Under the pieces are notes generated by a model. It was not told the origin of the DNA, made no database searches, and saw only the letters and a program-made list of their open reading frames with translations. Below are positions 1-8,809 of a stretch of 64,000 nt of DNA, in pieces. Within the stretch, counting starts at the first letter, position 1. Each line of letters begins with the position of its first letter. Where the stretch lies: NCBI GenBank assembly GCA_040905445.1, contig JBBDRN010000014.1:62001-126000 (forward strand), in the 5' to 3' direction. The translations under genes and the position numbers were made by a program. This DNA is from SKPT01 sp040905445. GTDB taxonomy: Bacteria > Planctomycetota > Phycisphaerae > Phycisphaerales > Phycisphaeraceae.

Positions 1-434
1 ACGTCGTCGCGCTCGGCGTTGTCTTCGAGGAAGGCGCGGTTCTCGGCGGCGAAGGCGTCGAGCCGCTGCTGGTGGCGGGCGAGCATCTGCTGCTGGAAGG
101 CGAGCAGGGCGTCGCTCATCTGCTCGTCGGTCAGCCGCGGCTGGCCGTTGTCCGCCAGGGCGTCGCGCAGGCCGGCCGCGAAGTCATCGACCTCCAGCTC
201 GAAGTCCTGCTGACGCAGGTCGTTGCCCATGCGGTAGCCCAGGGCGTAGCTGATCGCGTCACGCGGGGCGCCGGGAATGGCTTCGAGATCGACGACCTCG
301 TGGCCGTTGGCCTGGGCGGGAGTGTCCGGGGCCGTGGTGGCGGGGGTGTCGGCGCGGGCCTGGACGAACACGAGCGTCGCGGCAGCGAGCAGGACGAGCG
401 TCAGGGCCGAGAACGGGACGAGGTGCCTGGGCAT
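1..434 (-). CDS. FKBP-type peptidyl-prolyl isomerase, N-terminal part (runs off window)
   Basis: Read on the minus strand from ATG at 434 to the window edge (about 144 codons). Residues 1-28 form a signal peptide (hydrophobic LTLVLLAAATLVFVQARA). After a short Ala/Thr/Pro linker comes the helical dimerisation domain typical of Mip/FkpA FKBP isomerases: the block around ISYALGYRMGNDLRQQ, then LTDEQMSDALLAFQQQM. The catalytic FKBP domain should lie beyond position 1. The family folds exported proteins in the periplasm by proline isomerisation. It is divergent from the next gene and shares a 179-nt upstream region with it. Function is inferred from the N-terminal domain only. Confidence 0.75.
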   Translation of the reverse strand, partial: MPRHLVPFSALTLVLLAAATLVFVQARADTPATTAPDTPAQANGHEVVDLEAIPGAPRDAISYALGYRMGNDLRQQDFELEVDDFAAGLRDALADNGQPRLTDEQMSDALLAFQQQMLARHQQRLDAFAAENRAFLEDNAERDD

Positions 435-613
435 GGGAGGGCCTTTCCGTGGCGGGCGGGAGTCGTGGATGGAAGCGGCCATGATAACCCCGCCGCAGCC
501 GACGTGGAGCTAGACTGGGTAAAACAAGCCGTGGCACCTGTGTTCACAGGCGGCAAGCGTCGCCCGGCGGGCGAGCGACGGCGAACGGGCGGAATTTTGC
601 GGAGATCGATCTT

Positions 614-988
614 TTGGCACGAGTGACACTGATCATCGCGGGCCTGCTCATCGTCGTGGGCGTGGCCGGGTACACCGTCCCTGAGGCGACGCACTGGACC
701 GCCCTCATCCCCGCATTCGTCGGCGCGCTGCTTGGCGTGTGCGGCCTCGTGGCGCTGGCGGGGGCGGCGGCGCGGAAGCACGCGATCCACGCGGCGATGG
801 TCATCGCCCTGCTCGGCACGCTCGCGGCTTTCGAACCCGTCACCCGCGCCCTGCGCGGCGGCGAGGTCGGCGTGCCCACGCTCACGGCCACGGGCGCCAT
901 GGCCCTGCTGCTGATCATCTACCTCGTGCTCGGCGTGCGGTCGTTCATCCGGGCACGCCGCGTGCGCGAGGCGGCGGAGCGAGGCTGA
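614..988 (+). CDS. Small multi-pass membrane protein, function unknown
   Basis: A 124-residue protein with a TTG start at 614, supported by GGAG at 601-604 nine bases upstream. Four hydrophobic segments are visible at about residues 4-20, 30-50, 58-76 and 93-110, followed by an Arg-rich tail (RSFIRARRVREAAERG) likely cytoplasmic. No family is recognised. It stands alone between the divergent FKBP gene and a repeat-filled spacer. Confidence 0.6.
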   Translation: MARVTLIIAGLLIVVGVAGYTVPEATHWTALIPAFVGALLGVCGLVALAGAAARKHAIHAAMVIALLGTLAAFEPVTRALRGGEVGVPTLTATGAMALLLIIYLVLGVRSFIRARRVREAAERG

Positions 989-1041
989 GCCGGGAGAGAT
1001 TTCCGATGGCTAGTGCGTATCCCGCAGCTTCATGGCGGGCT

Positions 1042-1133
1042 GGGTGCCACTGACAAGCGGAGTCTTCGGAGCTTGTCAGTGCTAGTCGCGTCGAACACTG
1101 ACAAGGCCGAGGACGGCCTTGTCAGTGGCACCC
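1042..1133. repeat. REP-like double palindrome
   Basis: Two hairpins lie back to back: 1048-1058 pairs with 1071-1081 (CACTGACAAGC), and 1096-1108 pairs with 1115-1127 (CACTGACAAGGCC). The outer ends, GGGTGCCACTGACAAG at 1042-1057 and its complement at 1118-1133, also pair. The core GGGTGCCACTG recurs at 54680-54690. This is the layout of REP/BIME elements. It occupies the centre of the 357-nt spacer 989-1345. Confidence 0.7.
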
Positions 1134-1180
1134 ACTACAAATCGATGGGGCGCTCTAATGGCTGATGGAGATCTCTGAAT

Positions 1181-1270
1181 AACCACGAAGCAGCGAAGAG
1201 TGCGAAGGGATCGTGGTTTTCGCAACTTCTGTTTCTCCGCGCCCTTCGCCTGCTTCGCCGCTTCACGGTT
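1181..1270. repeat. Intergenic CGAAG-type inverted repeat
   Basis: The left arm, 1181-1208, contains AACCACGAAGCAGCGAAG. The imperfect inverse lies at 1238-1270 (CTTCGCCGCTTCACGGTT). The same AACCGCGAAGGCGCGAAG family recurs at 2194-2279, 18895-18930, 53472-53518 and 62799-62923. Confidence 0.6.
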
Positions 1271-1313
1271 CAACGATGAGTTCGTCGGGTTCTATCCTTC
1301 TGCCGCCATCGCC

Positions 1314-1319
1314 TATAAT
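1314..1319 (+). promoter_or_regulatory. Likely -10 box of dapB
   Basis: TATAAT 26 nt before the dapB ATG, with AAGGAA as ribosome site between them. No clear -35 element is visible 16-18 bp upstream. Confidence 0.5.
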
Positions 1320-1345
1320 CGCGCCGACCGCAAGGAATCCGCCCC

Positions 1346-2155
1346 ATGATCAGCTTAGGCATCAACGGCGCCGCCGGCCGCATGGGTCAGCGCCTCATCG
1401 CGCTGGCCGCCGACGACCCCGACCTCCGCCTCGTCGCCGCCCTGGAACGCGAGGAGCACCCGAGCCTCGGCCGCGACGTCGGCCCCCTCGCCGGAGCGCC
1501 CGCCCTGCACCTGCCCATCGCCACCACCTGGCCCACGCCTCCGCAGGTCGTCATCGACTTCACCCACCCCGACGCCCTGCGCCAACTGCTCGGCCGCGCC
1601 CGCGACGCCGGCGTCGCCCTCGTCATCGGCACCACGGGCCTTGGCGACGACGACCACGCCCAGCTCGACGCCGCCGCCGACGACATCCCCGTCCTCCAGG
1701 CCCCCAACATGAGCCTCGGCGTCAACCTCCTCTTCTCGCTCGCCAGCCAGGTCGCCCGCCAGCTCGGCGACGACTACGACATCGAGATTCTCGAAGCCCA
1801 TCACCGCCACAAGCTCGATGCACCCTCCGGCACGGCCCTCGGCCTCGCCGAGGCAATCTGCCAGAGCACCGGCAAGCGCATCGACCAGGACGTCGTCCAT
1901 GGCCGACAGGGCCATCAGCCCCGCAAGCCCGGCGAGATCGGCATGCACGCCATGCGCCTCGGCGACGAGGTCGGCCGCCACACCGTCTGCTTTGCCGCGC
2001 CCGGCGAGCAGATCGAGCTCGCCCACCGCGCCACCACCCGCGACGTCTTCGCACGCGGCGCCCTGCGCGCCGCCAAGTGGCTCGCCGACCGCCCGCCCGG
2101 GCGCTACGCCATGGCCGACGTGCTCGGCCTGGGGGCGAGCAATAGCCACGGATGA
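1346..2155 (+). CDS. dapB: 4-hydroxy-tetrahydrodipicolinate reductase
   Basis: DapB reduces 4-hydroxy-tetrahydrodipicolinate with NAD(P)H in the lysine and diaminopimelate pathway, in the cytoplasm. The 269-residue product has the family's usual length. Visible motifs are the nucleotide-binding loop GINGAAGRMG (5-14), GTTG (95-98), APNMSLGVN (119-127) and the catalytic signature AHHRHKLDAPSGTA (151-164) with the His-His pair at 152-153 and Lys156. The ATG at 1346 follows AAGGAA at a good distance. It is a single gene, not in an operon with other lysine genes here. Confidence 0.96.
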   Translation: MISLGINGAAGRMGQRLIALAADDPDLRLVAALEREEHPSLGRDVGPLAGAPALHLPIATTWPTPPQVVIDFTHPDALRQLLGRARDAGVALVIGTTGLGDDDHAQLDAAADDIPVLQAPNMSLGVNLLFSLASQVARQLGDDYDIEILEAHHRHKLDAPSGTALGLAEAICQSTGKRIDQDVVHGRQGHQPRKPGEIGMHAMRLGDEVGRHTVCFAAPGEQIELAHRATTRDVFARGALRAAKWLADRPPGRYAMADVLGLGASNSHG

Positions 2156-2388
2156 ACACGGATGAACACGATAAACGCATGGGGCGTCTAAACAACCGCG
2201 AAGCGGCGAAGAAGACGAAGCGAGCGACGCCCCCTCCTTGATTACAACAACTTCACTCCCTTCGCGCCTTCGCCGTTCCACCAGCTCCCATCGGGCCCCT
2301 GACTCGCCCCTCCGAAATCCCAAATCCCAAATCCGAAATTCGACCATGCCCGCCAATCAGCGATCAGAAATCCGCCATCAGCGATCCT
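2141..2388. repeat. Cluster of short dispersed intergenic repeats
   Basis: The tail of dapB and the following spacer hold GATGAACACG duplicated (2151-2170), a CGAAG-type inverted pair (2194-2279), tandem CAAATCC/CGAAATC units (2311-2344) and ATCAGCGATC twice (2356-2386). The last units run into the reading frame of the next gene. Related AATCAG-type units occur at 53770-53822. Confidence 0.5.
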
Positions 2389-3431
2389 CGCCCGCCACCG
2401 CGACTGCCACCACCACGGCGACCACGCCGGGCCCGGTGCGGCAGTTCCTCGAGGACCACTTCCTCCACTTCAACAGCCGCGAGCTCGTCGCCGCCGCCGC
2501 CGCGTATGAACGGCACATCCGCGCCGGCGGCCCCATGCTCGTCTCCCTCGCCGGCGCGATGAGCACGGCCAAGCTCGGCAAGACGCTCGCGCGGCTGATC
2601 CGCGCCGGCTACGTCCACGCCATCTCCTGCACCGGCGCGAACATCGAAGAGGACGTCTACAACCTGCTGGCCTACCCCGACTACAAGCTCTGCCCCGACT
2701 GGCGCGCCCTGTCGGCCGAGGACGAGCTCGAGCTCTACCAGCAAGGCTACAACCGCGTCACCGACACGTGCATCCCCGAGGACGTCATGCACCACCTCGA
2801 GGGCCGGCTGATCGAGAACTGGAAGCGCGTCAGCGCCGCCGGTCGCCGCAAGTTCCACAGCGAGTTCATTCTCGACCTGCTCAAGGCTGGCGAGCTCGAG
2901 CCCCACTACCGCAACGACCCGGCCGAGGCGTGGACCCTCGCCGCCGCCGAGGCGGACATCCCCGTCTACACGCCCGGGTGGGAGGACTCGACGACCGGCA
3001 ACATGTTCGCCGCCGCCGTCGAGCGCGGCGACCTGCCCGACCACCTCTGCGTCAGATCCGGCACGGAGCAGATGCAGCACCTCCTGCGCTGGTACCAGCA
3101 CCAGACCGCCAACCGCGCCGACAAATCGGACCCGTCGGCCGCCACGACCCCCGCACCCGGGTTCTTCCAGATCGGCGGCGGCATCGCGGGCGATTTCGCC
3201 ATCTGCGCCGTGCCCACGCTGGTCCAGGACCTCAAGCGCGACGACACGCCCCGATGGGGCTACTTCTGCCAGATCTCCGACGCCGTCACGAGCTACGGCG
3301 GCTACTCCGGGGCCGTGCCCAACGAGAAGATCACCTGGGGCAAGCTCGACGTCGACACGCCCAGCTTCATGATCCAGAGCGACGCGACCATCGTCGCCCC
3401 CCTGATCTTCGCCTACCTCCTCAACGACTGA
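2346..3431 (+). CDS. Deoxyhypusine synthase-like (SpeY-type) enzyme
   Basis: A 361-residue member of the deoxyhypusine synthase superfamily. Bacterial members transfer an aminobutyl group from spermidine to a small amine (homospermidine-type chemistry) rather than to eIF5A; which applies here is not decidable. Visible blocks are LVSLAGAMSTAKLGKTL (65-81), ISCTGANIEEDVYNL (93-107), IGGGIAGDFAI and the C-terminal EKITWGKL, with Lys333 as the candidate aminobutyl-carrying lysine. ATG 2346 is chosen because everything upstream is repeat sequence. Even so, the first ~12 residues come from the repeat, so a GTG at the VRQFLEDHF segment (residue 31) is possible. Confidence 0.85.
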   Translation: MPANQRSEIRHQRSSPATATATTTATTPGPVRQFLEDHFLHFNSRELVAAAAAYERHIRAGGPMLVSLAGAMSTAKLGKTLARLIRAGYVHAISCTGANIEEDVYNLLAYPDYKLCPDWRALSAEDELELYQQGYNRVTDTCIPEDVMHHLEGRLIENWKRVSAAGRRKFHSEFILDLLKAGELEPHYRNDPAEAWTLAAAEADIPVYTPGWEDSTTGNMFAAAVERGDLPDHLCVRSGTEQMQHLLRWYQHQTANRADKSDPSAATTPAPGFFQIGGGIAGDFAICAVPTLVQDLKRDDTPRWGYFCQISDAVTSYGGYSGAVPNEKITWGKLDVDTPSFMIQSDATIVAPLIFAYLLND

Positions 3432-3439
3432 CTCCCCCC

Positions 3440-3469
3440 GCCACTCGCCACTCGCCACCCGCCACTCGC
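3440..3469. repeat. 7-bp tandem repeat in spacer
   Basis: Four to five units of CGCCACT/CGCCACC run in tandem just after the stop of the DHS-like gene. Confidence 0.6.
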
Positions 3470-3557
3470 GTAGTGACACGACCAGTGATGTTGTCCGTCG
3501 GCGCTGGAATCGCGATCATGGGTGGCGCGATCCGTTTCATCCACCGGAGCAACCCCG

Positions 3558-4337
3558 ATGGTCCAGCAGCCCATCCGCGTCACCGTCTGGCACGAGCACG
3601 TGCACGAGAAGACCAGCGCCCGCGTGCGCAAGGTCTATCCCGACGGCATGCACACCGTCATGAAGGACGCCATCGAGCAGCAGCTCGGTGAGCGCGTCGA
3701 GGTGCGTACGGCCCTGCTCGAGGAGCCGGACCATGGCCTGACGGACGAGGTGCTCGCGAACACCGACGTGATGACCTGGTGGGGCCATGCCGCGCACCAG
3801 AAGGTCGAGGACCGGATCGTCGAGAAGGTCCACGCGCGGGTGCTGGACGGCATGGGGTTCATCGCACTGCACTCGGCGCACTTTTCCAAGCCGTTCAAGC
3901 GGCTGATGGGCACCGGCTGCGGGCTCAAGTGGCGCGAAGCCGCCGAGCGCGAGCGGTTCTGGGTCGTCAACCCCGGTCACGAGATCGCCGACGGGCTCGG
4001 TGAGCACTTCGAGTTGCCGCACACCGAGATGTATGGCGAGCACTTCGACATCCCCCAGCCGGACGAGCTGATCTTCATCAGTTGGTTCCAGGGCGGCGAG
4101 GTCTTCCGCTCCGGCTGCACGTGGCGCCGCGGCAAGGGCAAGGTCTTCTACTTTCGGCCGGGGCACGAGACGTTTCCGATCTACTACGACGAGCACGTGC
4201 GCCGCGTGCTGGGCAACGCTGTGCTGTGGGCGGCGCCGCGGCTGGGCAGCCCCTACACCGGCCGCAAGGGCACGAACTTCAAGCCCCTGGAGCGCATCGC
4301 GAGCGCGCACGAGGTCGACGCGTCGCTGCACCAGTGA
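3558..4337 (+). CDS. ThuA-like domain protein
   Basis: A 259-residue protein of the ThuA-like (class I glutamine amidotransferase-like) superfamily, named after trehalose utilisation proteins and abundant in planctomycetes; its chemistry is not established. Typical features are VTVWHEHVHE at the N-terminus, DVMTWWGHAAH, GMGFIALHSAHFSKPF and the C-terminal GKGKVFYFRPGHETFP with VLGNAVLWAA. The ATG at 3558 is preceded by GGAG at 3546-3549. There is no signal peptide, so it is probably cytoplasmic. Its neighbours give no pathway clue. Confidence 0.82.
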   Translation: MVQQPIRVTVWHEHVHEKTSARVRKVYPDGMHTVMKDAIEQQLGERVEVRTALLEEPDHGLTDEVLANTDVMTWWGHAAHQKVEDRIVEKVHARVLDGMGFIALHSAHFSKPFKRLMGTGCGLKWREAAERERFWVVNPGHEIADGLGEHFELPHTEMYGEHFDIPQPDELIFISWFQGGEVFRSGCTWRRGKGKVFYFRPGHETFPIYYDEHVRRVLGNAVLWAAPRLGSPYTGRKGTNFKPLERIASAHEVDASLHQ

Positions 4338-4341
4338 GTTG

Positions 4342-4440
4342 AAACGTCAAGACGCCAAGAGGCGGCAAAGATCGCCTTCACCCCCTTCGCGCCTTCGTGG
4401 CTATTCTGGCGACTTCTCCACCCTTGGCGCCTTGGCGTTC
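4342..4440. repeat. Intergenic CCAAG/CGAAG inverted repeat
   Basis: AACGTCAAGACGCCAAG at 4343-4359 has an inverse (CTTGGCGCCTTGGCGTT) at 4423-4439, with a CCTTCGCGCCTTCG unit between them. The same CCAAG flavour recurs at 53425-53466. Confidence 0.6.
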
Positions 4441-4452
4441 AAGCACGCGTGC

Positions 4453-4458
4453 TATGCT
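4453..4458 (+). promoter_or_regulatory. -10-like TATGCT at histidine kinase start
   Basis: TATGCT lies 7 nt before ATG 4466, the spacing expected if transcription begins at the start codon itself. Confidence 0.4.
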
Positions 4459-4465
4459 CTGGCCC

Positions 4466-5329
4466 ATGTGGAGCTGGCTGTTTATCGGGCTGGGGCTGGG
4501 TGTGCTGCTTGCCGTGCCGATCGCCGGCGTGTGGGGGCGGCGGACGGCGCAGCGCGTGCGTCGGCTCGAGAAACGCGCCCAGGCCGCCGAGCGACTCGCC
4601 GAGCTCGGACGCATGACCGGCGGCCTCGCCCACGAGATCAAGAACCCGCTGTCGACGATCGGGCTGAACATCGAGCTGCTGCGCGAGGACCTCGGCGATG
4701 TCGCGCAGCAGGTGGGCGCATCGACGCGCGAGCAGATGACGCGCGTTCAGCGACGCTTTGACTCGCTGGCGCGCGAGACGACGCGGCTGCGCGAGATCCT
4801 CGAGGATTTCCTTCGCTTTGCCGGGCGGCTGGAGCTCGACCGCGAGCCCGTGGACGTCAACGAGCTCATCGACGAGCTTGCGGACTTCTACCAGCCGCAG
4901 GCGGAGGCGTCGGCGGTGCGATTGCGCACGCAGCTCGACGCGCGGCCGGCGATCGCGATGGCGGACGCGTCGCTGCTGAAGCAGGCGGTGCTGAACCTGC
5001 TGATCAACGCGACGCAGGCGATGAGCGAGGCGCGCGAGAAGGGCCGCGTCCACGGCGGGGCCGACGAGTTGATCGTGCGCACGCGGCGCGAGCGCGCGAT
5101 GGAACGTGCGGAGATCGTCGTCCACGTGGTCGACACCGGCCCGGGGATGGACGAGGCGACGGCGGCGCGGGTGTTCGAGCCTTACTTCTCCACCAAGCGC
5201 GGCGGGTCGGGCCTGGGGCTGCCGACGGCGAGGCGGATCATCGAGGAGCACGGCGGGCACCTGGACGTTCACGCCGCGCCGGGCCGCGGGTGTGAGTTCG
5301 TGATGACGCTGCCGGCGGACGAGGGGTGA
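4466..5329 (+). CDS. Membrane-anchored sensor histidine kinase
   Basis: A 287-residue kinase that should autophosphorylate on His56 and pass phosphate to an unknown response regulator. There is one N-terminal membrane helix (3-24), a short linker, the H-box GGLAHEIKNP (52-61), a dimerisation helix to about 125, and a HATPase domain. The latter shows N-box LNLLINATQA (176-185, Asn181), G1 DTGPGM (223-228) and G2 GSGLGL (247-252). It lacks any extracellular sensor domain. No regulator gene is adjacent, so it is an orphan. Start 4466 is preferred to 4454 because the membrane helix begins there and TATGCT lies 7 nt upstream. Confidence 0.85.
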   Translation: MWSWLFIGLGLGVLLAVPIAGVWGRRTAQRVRRLEKRAQAAERLAELGRMTGGLAHEIKNPLSTIGLNIELLREDLGDVAQQVGASTREQMTRVQRRFDSLARETTRLREILEDFLRFAGRLELDREPVDVNELIDELADFYQPQAEASAVRLRTQLDARPAIAMADASLLKQAVLNLLINATQAMSEAREKGRVHGGADELIVRTRRERAMERAEIVVHVVDTGPGMDEATAARVFEPYFSTKRGGSGLGLPTARRIIEEHGGHLDVHAAPGRGCEFVMTLPADEG

Positions 5330-5353
5330 ACCACGGGCGCGGAGGCCCGTTAC

Positions 5354-8300
5354 TCATCGCTCGCCCTGGATGGCGCCGGCGTCGCGCGCACCCGCCACGT
5401 CGCGACCGCGAAAGTCGCGCAGGTGCGGGCCGGCGAACTGCCAGGCGTGCAGCTCGTCGATGTCCGTCAGCGCGTCCGCGAGCGTGCCGAGGCTGATGCG
5501 CAGAAACGCGAACGTGCCGGCAAGGTGCTCGCCGTCCGGTGTGCCGGCGACGTAAAGGTCGGCGTCGTTGGCGAGGGATGCACCGGGCCCGACGCCCGCC
5601 GCGGTCGCGCGAGCTTCGCCGTCGATGTAGAGCGTCAGCGTCCGTTCGTCGCGGTCGGCCTCGGCAATGAGATGATGCCATCCGCCGGTGTCGACGCGTT
5701 CGTCGCCCGTCACCCGCGACTGCTGCCCGCCGGCGCGGATCTCGAAGGACACGCGGCCGGCGTCGTCGAGCGCGATGGCGTAGCCGGCGGCGTCGTCCAT
5801 CTTGCGGACGAGCACCGCCTCGCCCTGGCCCGGGTCGATCCTGACGTAGAGCTCGACGAGGAAGTTGCTGGCGTGCACCTGCGGACTGGTGAAGGACGCG
5901 CCCTCGGCGACGCGCGTCTCGCGCTCGCTGGCCCGCTGCCATTGCCCATTGACGGTGTACTCGAGTGGGCCGTTGAGTTCGTCGTTGGCGAGGTAGGCGT
6001 ACTGGTCCTGGCCGTTGAAGCGCAGCGCCGCGCGCGTCCAGTTCTCCAGCGGCGAGTCGACGTAGTCGTCGCGCGTGACGTTGACAGCCGTGAGCGGGAA
6101 TCGCGGGTGGGCCTCGTACCGCCGGCGGTCGATGTAGTACGGCCGCATGTACCAATGGTCGTCGATGATGCGCGTCGGGTCCTGGGCGGGGTGATGGAAG
6201 CCCCATTCGCCGACGGTGCGGTAGAGTGCCCAAGGCACGAAGACGCGCGCGCCCCGACCGATCGCCGCGCCGCCGGGGACGGGGCGGAAGTCGTGGTTCG
6301 CCGCGTCGCGCAGCGGAGAGGCCTCGGCGACGACGCCCATTTCGTGCTCGATCATGCCCGCCTCGCGCAGCACGTCGCGCGCCTCGTCAAAGGGTTCGTG
6401 CCACTGCCCGGACGGGCGGAAGACGCCGAAGCGCGCGACATCGTGAAACACGTTGCGCGCGTAGGCGTTGGTCTCCAGCGCGAAGTGGCGGGCGGGCGGG
6501 CCGGCGTCGGCCTCGTTGCCCGCGGCCTGGGTGCGCGCCGGGTCAGCGTGGCGGAAGACCCAGTCGCCAATCGTGTCCCATACGTTGGCGAGATACCGGT
6601 TGCGCCCGCCCTGGGGCGCCTGGCGCCGCGAGCCCTTGACGAAGTTGTAGAAGGTGTTGTTGAAGAAGCTGTTCTGGAAGCTGTGGATCTCCTGGATCGC
6701 CGCGCGGTTGCCCTCGGGCGCCTCGCGATCGCTGCTGCGGCCCCAGGCGATGTTGTTGAAGAGGTAGTTCTTGAACGCGCCGTCGAGGTAGTAGGCGAAG
6801 CCGAAGCGCTTGGGCCCGGACGTGCCCATGACGGTGCGCCAGTGCTGGTAGCCGCCGGGGTTGCCCACGATGTTGTTGTAGACGTAGAAGGACCCGCTCT
6901 GCCAGGTTTCGATGCCGCCGAAGTCGTTGTTGTTGAGCATCGGGTCGATGACGCGGTTGTGGTGGATGAGGATGCGCGACAGCGGCACGTCCCACGCCGC
7001 CTGGCCGCGCTTGCCCCCGCGCACGTTGACGCCCTGGCCCCAGAGCCGCTCGTGCATGTTGCCCGCGATCTCGGCGGTGCGCGGGTTGGTCACGTCGATC
7101 GCCACGCCTCCGCCGTAGCGCGTCGGCCGCTGCCCGATCGTGTGCAGGCGGTTGCGCATCACGCGCACGTCGCGCAGCATGCCGCGCGGCGACATGTGCC
7201 CCCATAAAGCCCCCTCGGTCAGGTGAATCGCGCCGATGTCGGCGAAGCGGATGTCGTTGTCCGTCACCGCGATCGCGTCGAGGTCTTCGCCCGCCTCGCC
7301 GGCCGTCATGTACACCGCGCGATTGACGTGCTCGAAGCGGCAGTGCGATATCCGCACGTCGCGCCCCGGGCCCATGAGGCGGATCGTCGCGCTCAGCGGG
7401 CCCTCGCGGCGGACGAAGTTCCGCTCGCCCGTGCGGAAGGCCACCTCGTTGAGCGCCCACGACACGTTCGTGAAGCGGAACGTCAGGCCGGAGATATGCA
7501 CGTGGCGAAGCTGCCTGGCGTCGACGAGCTGGCGATGACGTGCGGCCTCGATGGTGACGTCGCGGGGGTCGACGCCGTCAGGCAGCCGGAGGTACAACCG
7601 CCCACCGCCGCCGCCCGCGTCGCGGTCGACCCAGAACTCGCCATTGGGGTCGTCGAGGTAGTGGGGCTTGTCCTCGAGGTAGTAGCGCGCTCCGCGGACG
7701 ATGACGTACTGGTTGATGCCGCCGAACTGCCCGCCGAAGCCCAGGCCCCGGCGCTCGGTGTCAACGACGTGGACGCGCGCGGGGTAGGGCGTGCTGGCGA
7801 CCCAGCCATACTCGGTCCAGACGGTCGCGCCTTGGTAGTAGTCGGCCTCGCGGGTGAGGTTCTCGGTGTCGATGCCGAGGTAGAGCTCACGCCCGCCGGG
7901 AGCCTCGACGCGGTTGTTGAATTGGTGGGCGTTCTCGTTGTTCCACTGCCACCAGTGGGCCTTGACGTCGTCGACGTCGCCCCACTGCCAGTTAGGCGTG
8001 CGCGCCAGCGGCAGACGCGTGACCTCGCCCGCGTCGTCGACCATCCAGACGTTGCGCGGCAGGAAGTCGAGGTCGACCCACCAGACGTGCTCCGGCTCGG
8101 GGATGTCGTCATGCTCCGCGCCGCGGCGCCAGCCGTCACGCACCGCGACGGAGCCGTAGATCGCCGCCTCGCCCTCGCCCCAGTCGGGGTCGACGGTCAG
8201 GCGGATGGGTCGGCCCGGCTCGCCGACGGCCGCGTCGACGCTCAGCGCGCCGCGGTAGATGACCCCCTGCTTGAAGACGTAAGTGTCGACCTCGGCGTCG

Positions 8301-8611
8301 GCCGCTCGGCCGCGCGCGTTGGCGTCCCAGGGATGGTGGCGCCAGGCGGCGGCGGGCGTGCGCCCGTCATTGGCGTCGCTGCCGCCATCGTAATCAATGT
8401 ACCGCACCGACTCGCCGGCCTGGAACTCGTACGGCTCGGGCTGCCAGTCGAGGTCACCCGTCTCCAACACGCGGGCGTGGGGGCGGGCCCATGAATAGCC
8501 CGGCGACTTCGGCGGGTCGGCACGAAGCGAGGGGCCGGCGACGAGCAGGGCGAGCGTGGCAGCAAAGGCGGCAGTGCGACAAGCGGCGGCGGGGGTGGTG
8601 GCGAGGGGCAT
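5354..8611 (-). CDS. Large secreted protein: beta-helix region plus C-terminal LamG-like domain
   Basis: A 1085-residue exported protein with signal peptide at 1-30 (AAFAATLALLVAGPSLRA). The N-terminal region YIDYDGGSDANDGRTPAAAW is typical of right-handed parallel beta-helix carbohydrate-active proteins. The middle part (about 380-700) is rich in Asn/Ile ladders such as HISGLTFRFTNVSWALN and LIHHNRVIDPMLNNND. A concanavalin/LamG-like domain follows at about 880-1050 (FLVELYVRIDPGQGEAVLVR, then WHHLIAEADRDERTLTLYID). It probably binds or cleaves a polysaccharide, but no catalytic residues can be named. The ATG at 8611 has GGAG a few bases upstream. It is monocistronic. Confidence 0.85.
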   Translation of the reverse strand: MPLATTPAAACRTAAFAATLALLVAGPSLRADPPKSPGYSWARPHARVLETGDLDWQPEPYEFQAGESVRYIDYDGGSDANDGRTPAAAWRHHPWDANARGRAADAEVDTYVFKQGVIYRGALSVDAAVGEPGRPIRLTVDPDWGEGEAAIYGSVAVRDGWRRGAEHDDIPEPEHVWWVDLDFLPRNVWMVDDAGEVTRLPLARTPNWQWGDVDDVKAHWWQWNNENAHQFNNRVEAPGGRELYLGIDTENLTREADYYQGATVWTEYGWVASTPYPARVHVVDTERRGLGFGGQFGGINQYVIVRGARYYLEDKPHYLDDPNGEFWVDRDAGGGGGRLYLRLPDGVDPRDVTIEAARHRQLVDARQLRHVHISGLTFRFTNVSWALNEVAFRTGERNFVRREGPLSATIRLMGPGRDVRISHCRFEHVNRAVYMTAGEAGEDLDAIAVTDNDIRFADIGAIHLTEGALWGHMSPRGMLRDVRVMRNRLHTIGQRPTRYGGGVAIDVTNPRTAEIAGNMHERLWGQGVNVRGGKRGQAAWDVPLSRILIHHNRVIDPMLNNNDFGGIETWQSGSFYVYNNIVGNPGGYQHWRTVMGTSGPKRFGFAYYLDGAFKNYLFNNIAWGRSSDREAPEGNRAAIQEIHSFQNSFFNNTFYNFVKGSRRQAPQGGRNRYLANVWDTIGDWVFRHADPARTQAAGNEADAGPPARHFALETNAYARNVFHDVARFGVFRPSGQWHEPFDEARDVLREAGMIEHEMGVVAEASPLRDAANHDFRPVPGGAAIGRGARVFVPWALYRTVGEWGFHHPAQDPTRIIDDHWYMRPYYIDRRRYEAHPRFPLTAVNVTRDDYVDSPLENWTRAALRFNGQDQYAYLANDELNGPLEYTVNGQWQRASERETRVAEGASFTSPQVHASNFLVELYVRIDPGQGEAVLVRKMDDAAGYAIALDDAGRVSFEIRAGGQQSRVTGDERVDTGGWHHLIAEADRDERTLTLYIDGEARATAAGVGPGASLANDADLYVAGTPDGEHLAGTFAFLRISLGTLADALTDIDELHAWQFAGPHLRDFRGRDVAGARDAGAIQGER

Positions 8612-8738
8612 GGGCAACTCCTGCGGGGGAGGAACGGATGAGCGCAGGATACCGCCTGCCGGTTGCAGGCGTGCGCGCGATGGGCGCGGTGGGCGCGTGG
8701 ATGATGCCAAAGCTGTGGCCGCCGGGCGCGCCAATGAA

Positions 8739-8770
8739 AAGCGGAGGCGCCGTGAGGGGCGCCTCCGCTT
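8739..8770 (-). terminator. Rho-independent terminator of the Gly-rich secreted protein gene
   Basis: A perfect 13-bp stem (AAGCGGAGGCGCC at 8739-8751 with its complement at 8758-8770), a 6-nt loop, and TTTT following on the minus strand. Confidence 0.8.
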
Positions 8771-8809
8771 GATCATGAGTCGTTCGGTCACCCGTGCGGG
8801 CGGTGGGCG

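Noticed and set aside
1213..2356. Long open frames on both strands overlapping dapB
   Set aside because: High GC opens antisense and shifted frames; their translations are low-complexity Arg/Pro/Ala or Val/Gly-rich without motifs, while dapB has all family signatures.
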